From: JAJXWB01 sp046349215
GTDB taxonomy: Bacteria > Pseudomonadota > Alphaproteobacteria > Rhizobiales > Beijerinckiaceae
Assembly: GCA_046349215.1 (NCBI GenBank)
Contig: JAXMCV010000002.1
Span: forward strand, 1,054,001-1,118,000
Length of the DNA: 64,000 nucleotides
Direction of reading: 5' to 3'
Shown here: positions 53,181-62,156 of the stretch, piece after piece
Layout of the letters: the number at the start of each line of letters is the position of its first letter
Numbering within the stretch: position 1 is the first letter of the stretch
Program-made: the position numbers and the translations under genes
The notes under the pieces: generated by a model
Databases searched by the model: none
What the model was told of the DNA's origin: nothing
What the model saw: only the letters and a program-made list of their open reading frames with translations

Positions 53181-54362
53181 CTAAGCGCGATAAATCCAGT
53201 CGACGGCCTTCGCCAGGCCTTGCGCGCCCATCGCCTTCATCGCCAGGTCGCGCGCAAAGGCGGCGGGCCCGGACAGGTGATAGATTCGGCCCTGCCGGAA
53301 GGACGCGGCCTGAATTCTGTTGGCTCGCGCGACGCGGGCGCGCTGGTAAGCGTCGAGCGCCGCCGCCTCGTCCTTCGGGCTGGCGGCGAAAGCCAGTCCC
53401 AGCGCGTCGGCGTCCTCGATCGCCTGCGCGGCGCCCTGCGCGAGGAATGGCGCCATCGCATGCGCCGCGTCCCCCAGCACCGTTACGCGGCCGACCGACC
53501 AGCGTTCGACCGGCGCGCGCGTATAGAGCGGCCAACGCCGCCATTCCGGCGCGACGCCGATCAACTCGCGCGCCTCGCGCGTCCAGCCCTGGAAGCGCGA
53601 TGCAAGGAAGGCCGCATCGCCATGCGAGGACCAGAAATCCGGCGCGTCGAGATCGGTCCATTCGTCCTGCACGATGGCGACAGCATTCAGGACGCTCGCG
53701 TTGCGCAGGGGATAGAGAACGAGATGCGCGCCGGGGCCGAGCCACAGCGAACCGCGCGCCTGCAGCAGTTCGGCAGGAACGGCGGAAGCCGGGATCAACG
53801 CCCTCCAGGACGTGCGGCCGGAATAACGGGGTCCGTCGGGCGTCGTCAGGCCAAGACCCTCGCGCACGCGCGAGCGCAGACCGTCGGCGCCGATCAGCGC
53901 AGCGCCGGAGAGGTCCGGGCGCCCCTCCACGTGAATTGTGACGCCATCGATGCCGGCGCGCCAACCCTCCATGCTGCAACCGAGCCGAACTTCGATGCGC
54001 GGATTGCGCGCGGCCGCGTCGGCCAGCGCGGTCAGGAGATCGGCGCGATGGGCGACAAGATAGGGCGCGCCCCATCGGCGTTCCGCATCGCCGACGGGCA
54101 GGCTGGCGATCACGGAGCCATTGCGCGCGGAACGGATGTCGACGCCTTGCGGCGCGGTCGCAAGGTCCTTCAGCCTGTCGAGGGCGCCCCAGTTGGCGAG
54201 CCGACGCGTCGCATTGGGTCCCAGCTGCAGGCCGGCGCCGAATTCGGCCAGCGCCGGCGCGCGTTCGAGGACGATGGCGTAACGTCCGGCCCGCGCCAGG
54301 GCGAGAGCCGCCGAAAGACCGCCCACGCCTGCGCCGGCAACGATGATCGGACGTTCGGGCAC
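53181..54362 (-). CDS. FAD-dependent aromatic monooxygenase
   Basis: A 393-aa flavoprotein hydroxylase of the salicylate/3-hydroxybenzoate hydroxylase group. The FAD-binding motif VAGAGVGGLSAALALARAG is at about 7-25. ALIGADGLRSRVRE (about 155-168) is the DG motif, and VTVLGDAAHAMAPFLAQGA (about 290-308) is the GD motif with flavin ribityl contacts. It would add one oxygen to an aromatic acid using NAD(P)H. The substrate cannot be read from the sequence. The next gene, 16 bp upstream, encodes a zinc-finger protein. Confidence 0.87.
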   Translation of the reverse strand: MPERPIIVAGAGVGGLSAALALARAGRYAIVLERAPALAEFGAGLQLGPNATRRLANWGALDRLKDLATAPQGVDIRSARNGSVIASLPVGDAERRWGAPYLVAHRADLLTALADAAARNPRIEVRLGCSMEGWRAGIDGVTIHVEGRPDLSGAALIGADGLRSRVREGLGLTTPDGPRYSGRTSWRALIPASAVPAELLQARGSLWLGPGAHLVLYPLRNASVLNAVAIVQDEWTDLDAPDFWSSHGDAAFLASRFQGWTREARELIGVAPEWRRWPLYTRAPVERWSVGRVTVLGDAAHAMAPFLAQGAAQAIEDADALGLAFAASPKDEAAALDAYQRARVARANRIQAASFRQGRIYHLSGPAAFARDLAMKAMGAQGLAKAVDWIYRA

Positions 54363-54378
54363 AAGCGTCGCCTTTCGG

Positions 54379-54618
54379 TCAGGCGGCCGGACGGTACTCG
54401 CATTCCGCCGGGTCGGCGTGGCCGTGCAGGGATGCGTCGAAGAGATAATGGGTCGAGCAGTACGGACAGATCGTCTCGGAGGCCGCGCCCATGTCGATGA
54501 AGATGTGCGGATGGTCGAACGGCGGGAGCGCGCCGATGCACATGAACTTCTTCGCGCCGACCTTCACCCTGGCGAGACCCGGCTGGTTGTGGAAATGCGG
54601 GGTGACGTCGTCGGCCAT
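54379..54618 (-). CDS. Zinc-finger domain protein (CHCC type)
   Basis: A 79-aa protein with HPHIFIDMG and ICPYCSTHYLF. The His/Cys set matches the short zinc-finger family related to the mitochondrial complex I subunit NDUFS6, common in alphaproteobacteria. It probably binds Zn and has a role near NADH dehydrogenase, by family inference. It is divergent from the alpha/beta hydrolase gene at 54752. Confidence 0.8.
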   Translation of the reverse strand: MADDVTPHFHNQPGLARVKVGAKKFMCIGALPPFDHPHIFIDMGAASETICPYCSTHYLFDASLHGHADPAECEYRPAA

Positions 54619-54751
54619 TCTGCCATTCCTTCGGGTTCCGGATCGAAGGCCGGTATCGCCATCGTCAGGCGAATTAGCCGGCGGCGCCTTGATATTGCAT
54701 TGCGCCAGATCATGCTAGACCCGCGCCGGTCCTCCCCTTTGCAGCCGAGCA

Positions 54752-55519
54752 ATGCATTCCTTCCAGTCCGGGCCCGTGCGCCTCGCCTATATCGACGAAA
54801 GTCCGACCGCCGCCGACCGTGGCGAGCCGATCCTGCTCGTCCACGGTTTTGCGTCCACCCATGCGGTCAACTGGGTGTTTCCGCTCTGGGTCAAGACGCT
54901 GACCGGCGACGGACGGCGCGTGATCGCGCTCGACAATCGCGGGCATGGCCGCTCGGAAAAGCTCTACGATCCGGACGCCTACCATACGGGCGTCATGGCG
55001 CAGGACGCGCTGCGCCTGCTCGATCATCTGGGGATCGAGCGCGCCGACGTGATGGGCTATTCGATGGGCGCGCGAATCTCCTCATGGCTGGCGCTGCATC
55101 ATCCCGACCGGGTGCGCTCGCTCGTCATCGGCGGGCTCGGCATCCATCTGGTGGACGGCGTCGGCCTACCGGTCGGCATTGCCGACGCGATGGAGACGGA
55201 CAGGCCGGACCTGCTCACCGATCCGCAGCAGAAGACGTTCCGCGCCTTTGCCGAAGCGACCAAGAGCGACCGCAAGGCGCTGGCCGCCTGCATCCGCGGA
55301 TCGCGGCAGGTGCTGGAGCCCGAAGAGGTACACCGGATCCGGACGCCGACCCTGATCTGCATCGGCACGAAGGACGATGTGGCGGGCGACGGTCACGAAC
55401 TGGCGCGGCTGTTTCCGAATGCCCGCGCCGTCGACATTCCGGGCCGCGACCACAACAAGGCGGTCGGCGACAAGGTCTACAAGCAGGCGGTGCTGGAGTT
55501 TCTGGCCACGCGGGGGTGA
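54752..55519 (+). CDS. Alpha/beta hydrolase
   Basis: A 255-aa hydrolase from ATG 54752. The oxyanion-hole region is ILLVHGFASTHAVNW (about 29-43), the nucleophile Ser is in DVMGYSMGARISSWLAL (about 96-112), the acid is near the TKDDVAGDG strand, and the His is in DIPGRDHNKAVGD (about 230-242). It is probably an esterase or hydrolase of small molecules. The substrate is unknown. The gene stands alone: 137 bp after it, the VapBC-type pair starts. Confidence 0.87.
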   Translation: MHSFQSGPVRLAYIDESPTAADRGEPILLVHGFASTHAVNWVFPLWVKTLTGDGRRVIALDNRGHGRSEKLYDPDAYHTGVMAQDALRLLDHLGIERADVMGYSMGARISSWLALHHPDRVRSLVIGGLGIHLVDGVGLPVGIADAMETDRPDLLTDPQQKTFRAFAEATKSDRKALAACIRGSRQVLEPEEVHRIRTPTLICIGTKDDVAGDGHELARLFPNARAVDIPGRDHNKAVGDKVYKQAVLEFLATRG

Positions 55520-55622
55520 GATCGCCAGGCGGAGGCAATGGCGGTTTTCTACAGGTGGCGGATTCCGTCTCCCGCTTGCGGGGAGAAGGAACACGCGCCG
55601 CTTGAAACGCCTCTGAACAAGT

Positions 55623-55646
55623 CTTACTCTCCAATGTAAGAGTAAG
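55623..55646. promoter_or_regulatory. Operator of the AbrB/PIN toxin-antitoxin pair
   Basis: A perfect inverted repeat CTTACTCT (55623-55630) and AGAGTAAG (55639-55646) with an 8-bp spacer ends 10 bp before the antitoxin ATG. VapB-type antitoxins repress their own promoter at such palindromes. Confidence 0.7.
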
Positions 55647-55656
55647 GATTTCACCG

Positions 55657-55893
55657 ATGCGCATCACCTCCAAGGGGCAGGTCACTATCCCCGCCGATAT
55701 TCGCGAGCGGGCTGGTCTTCTGCCCAATACCGAAGTCGAGTTCGACTACGACGGGAAAGTCGTGCGGCTGCGGCCGGCGCGGAATCCCAAGGGTCAGACC
55801 CGCGGCGCGCGTCTGATCGCCCGCATGCAGGGCCGCGGCGACGGTCGCATGAGCACAGACGAGATCATGGCGCTGACGCGCGGCGAAGAATGA
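55657..55893 (+). CDS. vapB: AbrB/MazE-type antitoxin (VapB)
   Basis: A 78-aa protein. Residues 1-45 are a swapped-hairpin AbrB DNA-binding domain (MRITSKGQVTIPADIRERAG, VEFDYDGKVVRLRPA). The C-terminal half is a basic, flexible toxin-binding tail ending MALTRGEE. It overlaps the PIN-domain gene by 4 bp (ATGA), and its operator lies directly upstream. Confidence 0.88.
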   Translation: MRITSKGQVTIPADIRERAGLLPNTEVEFDYDGKVVRLRPARNPKGQTRGARLIARMQGRGDGRMSTDEIMALTRGEE

Positions 55894-56297
55894 CCGGCGT
55901 TCTGGTCGACAGCAATGTTCTGCTCGATATCATGACCCGCGACCCGCGATGGTTCGCGTGGTCGTCGGAAAATCTGAATCGACTGGCCAATCGTGTGCGG
56001 TTGGTGATCAACCCGATCATCTATGCCGAGGTGTCGACGCACCATTCGAGCATCGAACAACTGGACGACGCCCTGCCGCAGGAGTTCATCGCGCGCGAGC
56101 CGTTGCCCTACGACGCCGCATTTCTCGCCGCAAAATGCTATCTCGCCTATCGTCGCAGAGGCGGGGCAAGGCGTTCGCCATTGCCCGACTTCTTCATCGG
56201 CGCGCACGCGAGCGTCGCGGGCTACGAACTGCTCACGCGCGACGCATCGCGCTACCGCACGTATTTTCCGAAGCTGAAGCTTCTCACGCCGCAATAG
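55890..56297 (+). CDS. vapC: PIN-domain ribonuclease toxin (VapC)
   Basis: A 135-aa PIN protein with the acidic metal-binding residues in place: Asp in VLVDSNVLLDI at about 3-13, Glu in NPIIYAEVSTH near 46, and Asp in PLPDFFIGAHA near 101. ELLTRDASRYRTYFP at the end is the usual fourth block. VapC toxins cleave tRNA or rRNA when freed from VapB. It is coupled to the antitoxin gene by the ATGA overlap and is complete. Confidence 0.9.
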   Translation: MTGVLVDSNVLLDIMTRDPRWFAWSSENLNRLANRVRLVINPIIYAEVSTHHSSIEQLDDALPQEFIAREPLPYDAAFLAAKCYLAYRRRGGARRSPLPDFFIGAHASVAGYELLTRDASRYRTYFPKLKLLTPQ

Positions 56298-56298
56298 C

Positions 56299-57090
56299 TC
56301 ACACCGCCCGGTAGCCCTGCAGGCTCTGCAGAAAGCCTGGGCCGAAGCCCGTATCGGTCGCCGCTGCCGAAGAATCGAACAGGATCGCGTTGGTTGGGTT
56401 CGATCCGCCGGACGACGAGCCGCCGCCGTAATCGTACATGGCGGAAAAGCGCGACAGGAAGGCCTGCAGTTTCTTGGGGTCCTGGAAGTCGGCGAACTTG
56501 ATCTTGCCCGACATGAGCTTGGCCTGCTGGTCGATCGGCTCGAGCCCGGTCATCGGCGAGATGTTCAACGCGGTCTGCACGACCTTCAGCAATTTCTTGT
56601 CCGCGAGGACGGAATAGGCGTCCTTGATCGAGGGCGCCTTGCGCTGGAAATACAGCGCCAGTTCGACGCCGGGGTTCTGCTTGCCCTGGTCCGTTTCCAG
56701 CGCATTTTCCGCGTAGAGGTCGACGACCTTCTGCACGGCCGCGGAAGTGGAGGCGGCGGTCGCGCCATTGTCCTTGAAGTCGAAAGCCTTCACGAAGGCG
56801 AGAATGTTCGGATCGTGCAGTTTCACCGCGAGCGCCGAGCTCGACAGCGCGCCCTCGTTCATGGCGCGCGTCATCAGCGCCTTTGCATCCGTGCGGTCGC
56901 CGAGTCCGAAGGCCTTCATCGCATAGTTGAAGAGGCGCGGGTTCCTGACGAGAGCGGCCGCCGATTTCGCCTCGCCGATGTGGGCCTTGTAATAGGCGGT
57001 GGCGGTCGAGACGGCCGGCGATTTCGAGGCGATCGCCTGCCATTTCGACAGCGCGCCGGCGACGGAGAGATAGGCGGACAGTGTGGTCAT
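56299..57090 (-). CDS. DUF1217 family protein
   Basis: A 263-aa protein from ATG 57090. It has the DUF1217 repeats: TLSAYLSVAGALSKWQAIAS, TATAYYKAHIGEAKSA, PRLFNYAMKAFGLGDRTDAK, PGVELALYFQRKAPSIKDAYSVLADKKLLKVV. The family is typical of Rhizobiales and often encoded with flagellar genes, with similarity to flagellar basal body proteins. No flagellar neighbours are seen here. It converges with the vapC gene, with the stops only 1 bp apart. Confidence 0.85.
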   Translation of the reverse strand: MTTLSAYLSVAGALSKWQAIASKSPAVSTATAYYKAHIGEAKSAAALVRNPRLFNYAMKAFGLGDRTDAKALMTRAMNEGALSSSALAVKLHDPNILAFVKAFDFKDNGATAASTSAAVQKVVDLYAENALETDQGKQNPGVELALYFQRKAPSIKDAYSVLADKKLLKVVQTALNISPMTGLEPIDQQAKLMSGKIKFADFQDPKKLQAFLSRFSAMYDYGGGSSSGGSNPTNAILFDSSAAATDTGFGPGFLQSLQGYRAV

Positions 57091-57277
57091 GGCCTGACGC
57101 TGCGTAAGATATTGATTTCAAATCGCATTGTTCACGTCAAAGCTTGCTGGTCCATTACTTCGATCCGCCGCCTTGATTTACCATGACGGCGTATCACCTC
57201 TGCGTGACGTGCGGCGGGCGCATCCTGTGATATGATGCGCTCCCCGTCGCAGGGCGGCAGGGGCAGGAGTTCCAGTC

Positions 57278-58117
57278 ATGGCGGCATCAGGCCACGGCAC
57301 TACGGCGACCATTGTGGAATTCGCCGGCAAGGACGCGCTTTTCGCGCGCATCCGCGCGGATGCGCAGGACGCCGTGCGCCGCGAACCCGACCTCGCCGGG
57401 TTCCTTTTCGCCAACGTGCTGCATCACGAAACGCTGGAGAGGGCGATCGTGCATCGCGTCGCCGCCCGTCTCGACCATCCCGACGTCGGCGCCGACGCCA
57501 TCGCGCACGCCTATGCCGGCGTGCTGCAGGCCGACCCCGGTATTGCGGAAGCATTCCGCGCCGACCTTCTCGCCGTGTTCGACCGCGATCCGGCCTGCAA
57601 GCGGCTGATCGAGCCCTTGCTCTACTTCAAGGGCTTCCACGCGCTGCAGACTCATCGCCTCGCGCATGCGCTCTACAAGCAGGGCCGGCGAGACTTCGCC
57701 TTCTACCTGCAGAGCCGTTCGTCGGTCGTATTCCAGGTCGACATCAATCCGGCCGCGAAATTCGGCAAGGGCATCTTCCTCGATCATGCGACCGGCCTCG
57801 TCGTGGGCGAGACGGCGGAAGTCGGCGACGACGTGTCGATCCTGCACGGCGTGACGCTCGGCGGCACGGGCAAGGACGTCGGCGACCGACATCCCAAGAT
57901 CAGGAACGGCGTGCTGCTCGCCGCCGGCGCCAAGGTGCTGGGCAATATCGAGGTCGGCCATTGCGCGCGCGTCGCGGCCGGTTCCGTGGTGCTCTCGCCG
58001 GTGCCGCACAACACGACCGTCGCCGGCGTTCCCGCCCGCGTCGTCGGCACGGCGGGCTGCGCCGAGCCCGGGCGCACGATGGACCAGATATTCGCCGACA
58101 AGAGCCTGGAAATCTGA
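57278..58117 (+). CDS. cysE: Serine O-acetyltransferase CysE
   Basis: Transfers acetyl from acetyl-CoA to L-serine, the first step of cysteine synthesis. ATG 57278 (MAASGHGTTATIVEF) gives 279 aa. The N-terminal helical domain (about 15-150) is followed by the left-handed beta-helix with hexapeptide repeats: GIFLDHATGLVVGETAEVGD, ILHGVTLGGTGK (catalytic His), GVLLAAGAKVLGNIEVG and VVLSPVPHNTTVAGVPARVVG. The C-terminal tail is normal. It is followed by the DUF3126 gene, an arrangement common in Rhizobiales. The last residues of such tails mediate contact with CysK and cysteine feedback control. Confidence 0.95.
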   Translation: MAASGHGTTATIVEFAGKDALFARIRADAQDAVRREPDLAGFLFANVLHHETLERAIVHRVAARLDHPDVGADAIAHAYAGVLQADPGIAEAFRADLLAVFDRDPACKRLIEPLLYFKGFHALQTHRLAHALYKQGRRDFAFYLQSRSSVVFQVDINPAAKFGKGIFLDHATGLVVGETAEVGDDVSILHGVTLGGTGKDVGDRHPKIRNGVLLAAGAKVLGNIEVGHCARVAAGSVVLSPVPHNTTVAGVPARVVGTAGCAEPGRTMDQIFADKSLEI

Positions 58118-58191
58118 CCGGGGCCGCTTGAAGCGCGGCCCGCTTCGTGGCAACCGGGGCGTGAAATCCGGACCCCGCGAAGGAGAACAGG

Positions 58192-58596
58192 GTGCGCAAG
58201 GGCGAAATACCGAAGCTTCAGGCCTTTCTGCGCCGCTCTTTCGGCAATGACGACGTGCGCGTCGTCCCCGACCAGAAGGATCCCGAGAACGCCGCCGCCG
58301 TGCATCTGGGCGAGCGCCGCATCGCCACGATCACGGTCGACGACGAGGACGGCGATCGTTCCTTCGCCTTCGAAATGAAGATTCCCGTCGGCCGCGAAGT
58401 GCTGCAGGAATACCTGCGCAAGCTGTTCGAGAACGACAAGCTCAAGATCGTCGCGCGCGGCAAGAAGCTCGATTCGGTCGAACTGAACAGCGGCGAGGAT
58501 TTTCTCGGCGTGATTTCCGCCGACGACGCCAAGCTCTCCAGCTTCACGCTGCAGATCGCCATTCTGGATTTCGATCTGGAAGACGACGGCGACTGA
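58192..58596 (+). CDS. DUF3126 family protein
   Basis: A GTG start at 58192 (MRKGEIPKLQAFLRRSFGND) follows an AGGAG site. The 134-aa product has the DUF3126 pattern in the first 75 residues (IPKLQAFLRRSFGN, VRVVPDQKDPENAAAVHLGE, IATITVDDEDGDRSFAFEM, IPVGREVLQEYLRKLF). It continues with a 55-residue acidic extension that many family members lack. The family is specific to alphaproteobacteria and linked to cysE by position. Function is unknown. Confidence 0.85.
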   Translation: MRKGEIPKLQAFLRRSFGNDDVRVVPDQKDPENAAAVHLGERRIATITVDDEDGDRSFAFEMKIPVGREVLQEYLRKLFENDKLKIVARGKKLDSVELNSGEDFLGVISADDAKLSSFTLQIAILDFDLEDDGD

Positions 58597-58599
58597 TCG

Positions 58600-59268
58600 C
58601 TACCGCGCGATCATCGATTTCACCAGCGCGCGCGCGCCTTCCGCCAGCTTTTCCCATTGCGGCAATTGCGCGGTCGTGAAGCGCAGGTCGACGTCGAGTC
58701 CCCCTTCCCTGATGACCGCGATGCAGGTTTCCGGCAGGCCGTCCGGCGGGACGGTCGGGCGGGCGCAGCGCGCGGCGAAGGCGCGGCCTTCCGGCGGCGA
58801 GAAATACAGGTCCTCGCCCTCGTAGGGCGAGCCGTCCTGAAAGGCGCGCTTCAGCAACCCCTCGTCCGTCTCGGCCACTTCCGGTTCGAGGAAGCGCGCA
58901 TAGAGGAGCGACGTCAGGTCAGCCGGGTCGACCTTGCGCTCCTGGCTGCCGATGGACAGGAACAGCAAGGCTGGCGGCTTGCCCTGTCCGCCCTGCGACG
59001 CGTCCAGCGCGGTCGTGGCGCCGCCGGCCGGCCGGAAGTCGGGAAAGGTCGCGGCCAGTTGCAGGGAGTCGAACCTGCCGCCGGCCCGCCCGCCGGGAAA
59101 ACGGGCGTAGCCCGCCTGATAGACGAGGCGCAGGTCGCCGATGCGCGTTTCCACGTAATCGGCCGGGCCTGCCGCGGGACGACGAAACAGCAGGAAGGAG
59201 CCGACGCCGGCTGCGAGCGCCAGCAGCGCCGCGCAGGCGACGAGGACGAGGGAGACGGTGCGCGACAT
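58600..59268 (-). CDS. Membrane-anchored protein of unknown function
   Basis: ATG 59268 (MSRTVSLVLVACAALL) gives 222 aa. Residues 5-29 form one membrane segment (VACAALLALAAGVGSFLLF). The rest is likely periplasmic: DYVETRIGDLRLVYQAGYARF, LLYARFLEPEVAETDEGLLK, YFSPPEGRAFAARC, GLDVDLRFTTAQLPQWEKLAEG. The sequence pattern is conserved-looking but I know no family. It diverges from hisI with 42 bp between the starts, so promoters overlap. Confidence 0.75.
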   Translation of the reverse strand: MSRTVSLVLVACAALLALAAGVGSFLLFRRPAAGPADYVETRIGDLRLVYQAGYARFPGGRAGGRFDSLQLAATFPDFRPAGGATTALDASQGGQGKPPALLFLSIGSQERKVDPADLTSLLYARFLEPEVAETDEGLLKRAFQDGSPYEGEDLYFSPPEGRAFAARCARPTVPPDGLPETCIAVIREGGLDVDLRFTTAQLPQWEKLAEGARALVKSMIAR

Positions 59269-59310
59269 GACCGGCGGACTATGCCAGATTCGCGGCCGAG
59301 AGGATGTTTC

Positions 59311-59712
59311 ATGAGCACGCCGTTCGTCACCGCGACAGACAAGAAGGATCTCGAGGAGGGCGAAACCTTCGCGCCGCGCTTCGACGCCAACGGGCTGATC
59401 GTCTGCCTGACCGTCGAAGCCTCGACCAACGAACCGCTGATGGTCGCCTACATGAACGCCGAGGCGCTGAAGCTGACGCTCGAGACGCGCGTCGCGCATT
59501 ATTGGTCGCGGTCGCGAAATTCGCTTTGGCGGAAGGGAGATACGTCCGGGCAGACGCAACGCGTGGTCGAGATGCGCGTCGATTGCGACCAGGATGCGTT
59601 GCTGCTGCGCGTGGAAGCCGGCGGCGACGGCGGCGCCTGCCACACCGGCCGCAAGTCCTGCTTCTATCGCAGCGTCGACGCCGACGGCCGCTTGTCTTTC
59701 ATCGCGCGCTAA
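59311..59712 (+). CDS. hisI: Phosphoribosyl-AMP cyclohydrolase HisI
   Basis: Third step of histidine synthesis: opens the adenine ring of PR-AMP. ATG 59311 gives 133 aa, normal for the single-domain form. Signature segments are VAYMNAEALKLTLETRVAHYWSRSR, LWRKGDTSGQTQRV, the metal-binding VDCDQDALLL and the zinc site GGACHTGRKSCFYR. The gene is detached from the other his genes, as usual in Rhizobiales. Confidence 0.95.
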   Translation: MSTPFVTATDKKDLEEGETFAPRFDANGLIVCLTVEASTNEPLMVAYMNAEALKLTLETRVAHYWSRSRNSLWRKGDTSGQTQRVVEMRVDCDQDALLLRVEAGGDGGACHTGRKSCFYRSVDADGRLSFIAR

Positions 59713-59824
59713 CCACAATTGAAGGCCGTGGCTTCAGGCCTAGTTCATTAAATGTCTGGCCACTTTGCCGGGCGAGCGTTGCAGGCGGGGGAGATTTCAC
59801 TCTGCAGCGTGGGGCGGGAGAGCC

Positions 59825-60874
59825 ATGCTGACGTTCATGCGTAAAGCGCAATCGATCTGGAACGACGAATCCGGCGCCAGCGCGCCGCCTGCGCCCGAGC
59901 GCATGGCGGAAGCGCCGAAGCCCGGCGGCCGGCGGCCGAAAATCGGGCTCGCGCTCGGCGCGGGCGCGGCCCGCGGCTGGTGCCATATAGGCATTCTTCG
60001 CGAACTGGACGCCGCCGGCTTCAGGCCCGACATCATCGCCGGCACGTCGATCGGCGCGCTGATCGGCGGCTGCTACGCCGCCGGCAAGCTCGACGACATC
60101 GAGCGCTTCGCGCTCGGCCTGACCAAGCGGCGCGTGCTGTCGCTGCTCGATCTGTCCTTTTCCGGCGGCGGACTGTTTTCCGGCGCGCGGCTGCGGGAAC
60201 TGCTCGACGAGGCGCTGGCCGGCCGCACCATCGAATCGCTGCCGATTCCGTTCGCGGCGGTCGCCACCGAAATCGCGACGGGTCACGAGATCTGGCTGCG
60301 CAGCGGGCAACTGGCGCGCGCGCTGCCGGCGTCCTACGCGCTGCCCGGCCTGCTCGAACCGCAATTCGTCGATGGGCGCTGGCTGTTCGATGGCGCGCTG
60401 GTCAATCCCATTCCGGTTTCCGTTTGTCGCGCCATGGGCGCCGACATCGTGGTGGCGATCAGCCTGCAATCGGATTCGATGTTCCGCGGCACGGTCATCG
60501 GCGACCGCAACATCGGCGACGAGACGACGAATGCGCTGGCCGAAAAGGTCGAGGAAGTCGGGCGCATCTCCTGGCTCGGCGGCATGGCGTCGCCGACGGC
60601 GATGCTGAAGCGTCGCCTGCGTCGCAGCACGGGCGAGGGGCCGGGCGTCGCGTCCGTGATGCTCGACGCCTTCTCGATCACGCAGGATCGCATTGCGCGG
60701 TCGCGGCTGGCCGGCGATCCGCCCGACGTACTCATCAACGCGCGGCTCGAACAATTCGGCCTGTTCGATTTCCATCGCGCGCAGGAATTGATCGAGGTCG
60801 GCCATGAGACGGTGCGGCGCAAGCTGCCCGACATCATCGAGCATTCCGGACGCGTCGGCCTCGCGCCGGCTTGA
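59825..60874 (+). CDS. Patatin-like phospholipase
   Basis: ATG 59825 (MLTFMRKAQSIWNDES) gives 349 aa. The oxyanion hole LALGAGAARGWCHIGIL is at about 40-56, the nucleophile in IIAGTSIGALIGGCYAAG (GxSxG, about 69-86), and the Asp of the dyad in LFDGALVNPIPVSVCRAMGAD (about 190-210). It resembles the RssA/NTE group rather than secreted ExoU. Expected activity is hydrolysis of lipids or lysophospholipids at the inner membrane. It is followed by the ankyrin gene 49 bp away. Confidence 0.9.
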   Translation: MLTFMRKAQSIWNDESGASAPPAPERMAEAPKPGGRRPKIGLALGAGAARGWCHIGILRELDAAGFRPDIIAGTSIGALIGGCYAAGKLDDIERFALGLTKRRVLSLLDLSFSGGGLFSGARLRELLDEALAGRTIESLPIPFAAVATEIATGHEIWLRSGQLARALPASYALPGLLEPQFVDGRWLFDGALVNPIPVSVCRAMGADIVVAISLQSDSMFRGTVIGDRNIGDETTNALAEKVEEVGRISWLGGMASPTAMLKRRLRRSTGEGPGVASVMLDAFSITQDRIARSRLAGDPPDVLINARLEQFGLFDFHRAQELIEVGHETVRRKLPDIIEHSGRVGLAPA

Positions 60875-60923
60875 ACGCGGCGAAGCCTTGCGTCAGCATC
60901 CCGGGAAAACCGGGAGGAATACA

Positions 60924-61601
60924 ATGCGCGCTGTCGTTGCGGCCGTCGCCACGGCGTGGATGCTCGCGACCACGACGCTTGCGCTTGCGCAGGTCCCGCC
61001 CACCGCTGGTGAACTCGCCGCGTATCGCGGCCTTCATGCGGCCGCCGCGGGCGGCGACGTCGCCGAAATCCGCAAGCTGGCCGCCGGTGGCGCGCCGCTC
61101 GACGCGCGCGACGCCAACGGGCGGACGCCATTGCATGTCGCGGCTTTTCGCGGGCAGGGCGATGCGGCGCGCGCGCTGATTGCGGCGGGCGCCAATTCCG
61201 GCCTGCTCGACAACCAGAAATACGATGCGGTGACGATCGTCTCGGTGAGCGACGACGCGCCGACGTTGAAGGCGCTCTTGTCGGCCGGCGCGAGCGCTAA
61301 GCTCGTCACGAGCATCTACGACGGGACGGCACTGATCGCCGCCGCGCATCTCGGCCATGACGGCGTCGTGCGCGAACTGATCCGCGCCGGCGCGCCGCTC
61401 GACCATGTCAACAATCTAGGCTGGACCGCGCTGATCGAGGCCGTGATCCTCGGCGACGGCGGCCCGCGTCACGTCGCGACCGTTCGCGCGCTGGTCGAGG
61501 CGGGCGCGAACCGCGACATCGCCGACAGACAGGGCCTCACGCCGCTGCAGCTTGCGCGCGCGCGCAACTACACCGAGATGATCTCGATCCTCGCGCGCTG
61601 A
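60924..61601 (+). CDS. Secreted ankyrin-repeat protein
   Basis: ATG 60924, after GGGAGGA, gives 225 aa. A Sec signal peptide is at 1-22 (AVVAAVATAWMLATTTLALA). Five ankyrin repeats follow: LHAAAAGGDVAEIRKLAAGG, NGRTPLHVAAFRGQGDAARAL, then a degenerate one, GTALIAAAHLGHDGVVREL and GLTPLQLARARNYTEMISIL. It probably mediates a protein contact in the periplasm. The partner is unknown. Confidence 0.88.
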   Translation: MRAVVAAVATAWMLATTTLALAQVPPTAGELAAYRGLHAAAAGGDVAEIRKLAAGGAPLDARDANGRTPLHVAAFRGQGDAARALIAAGANSGLLDNQKYDAVTIVSVSDDAPTLKALLSAGASAKLVTSIYDGTALIAAAHLGHDGVVRELIRAGAPLDHVNNLGWTALIEAVILGDGGPRHVATVRALVEAGANRDIADRQGLTPLQLARARNYTEMISILAR

Positions 61602-61625
61602 AGCGACAAGCGGCCCGGAACGAGG

Positions 61626-62057
61626 TCAGGCGTTGGCGATATACTCGCGCATCGCCCTGTGCTCGGTTTCCATCGCCTCGAGCCTGATCTTCACGACGTC
61701 GCCGATCGAGATCATGCCGGCGAGCCGTCCGTCGCGAATGACGGGAAGATGGCGTACGCGGCTGCGCGTCATCGTCTCCATCGTTTCCTCGATGGATTCG
61801 TCCTCGCTCGTCGATATGACCTTGGCGGTCATGTGGCGCGAGACCGGATCCGTCAACGCGTCGGCGCCGCCGGACGAAACGGCGCGCACGATGTCGCGCT
61901 CCGAGAGAATGCCCAGCACGCCGCCAGCGGCGTCGGACACGACAACCGCGCCGATGCGGTTGCGGGCGAGGACGTCCGCCGCCTCGCGCAGCGTCAGATG
62001 CGGTTGCGCCGTCACCACATCGCGTCCCTTGATGGCGAGAATTCGAGCTACGGTCAT
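61626..62057 (-). CDS. Two-CBS-domain protein
   Basis: A 143-aa protein made of one CBS pair: ATLREAADVLARNRIGAVVV-like strand-helix units at about 15-70 (ILSERDIVRAVS) and 75-130 (RVRHLPVIRDGRLAGMISIGDVV). CBS pairs bind adenosyl ligands such as AMP, ATP or SAM. The stand-alone form is frequent in Rhizobiales, without a defined target. It converges with the ankyrin gene. Confidence 0.9.
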   Translation of the reverse strand: MTVARILAIKGRDVVTAQPHLTLREAADVLARNRIGAVVVSDAAGGVLGILSERDIVRAVSSGGADALTDPVSRHMTAKVISTSEDESIEETMETMTRSRVRHLPVIRDGRLAGMISIGDVVKIRLEAMETEHRAMREYIANA

Positions 62058-62156
62058 GTGCAGGCCTCCTGCCGACGTTCCTCGGGATTCGCGCAGCTTG
62101 CCGCCGTCTTATTGATGCGAGGATGCAACTGCCGCCGCGAACGCGCAAGCGCCAAT

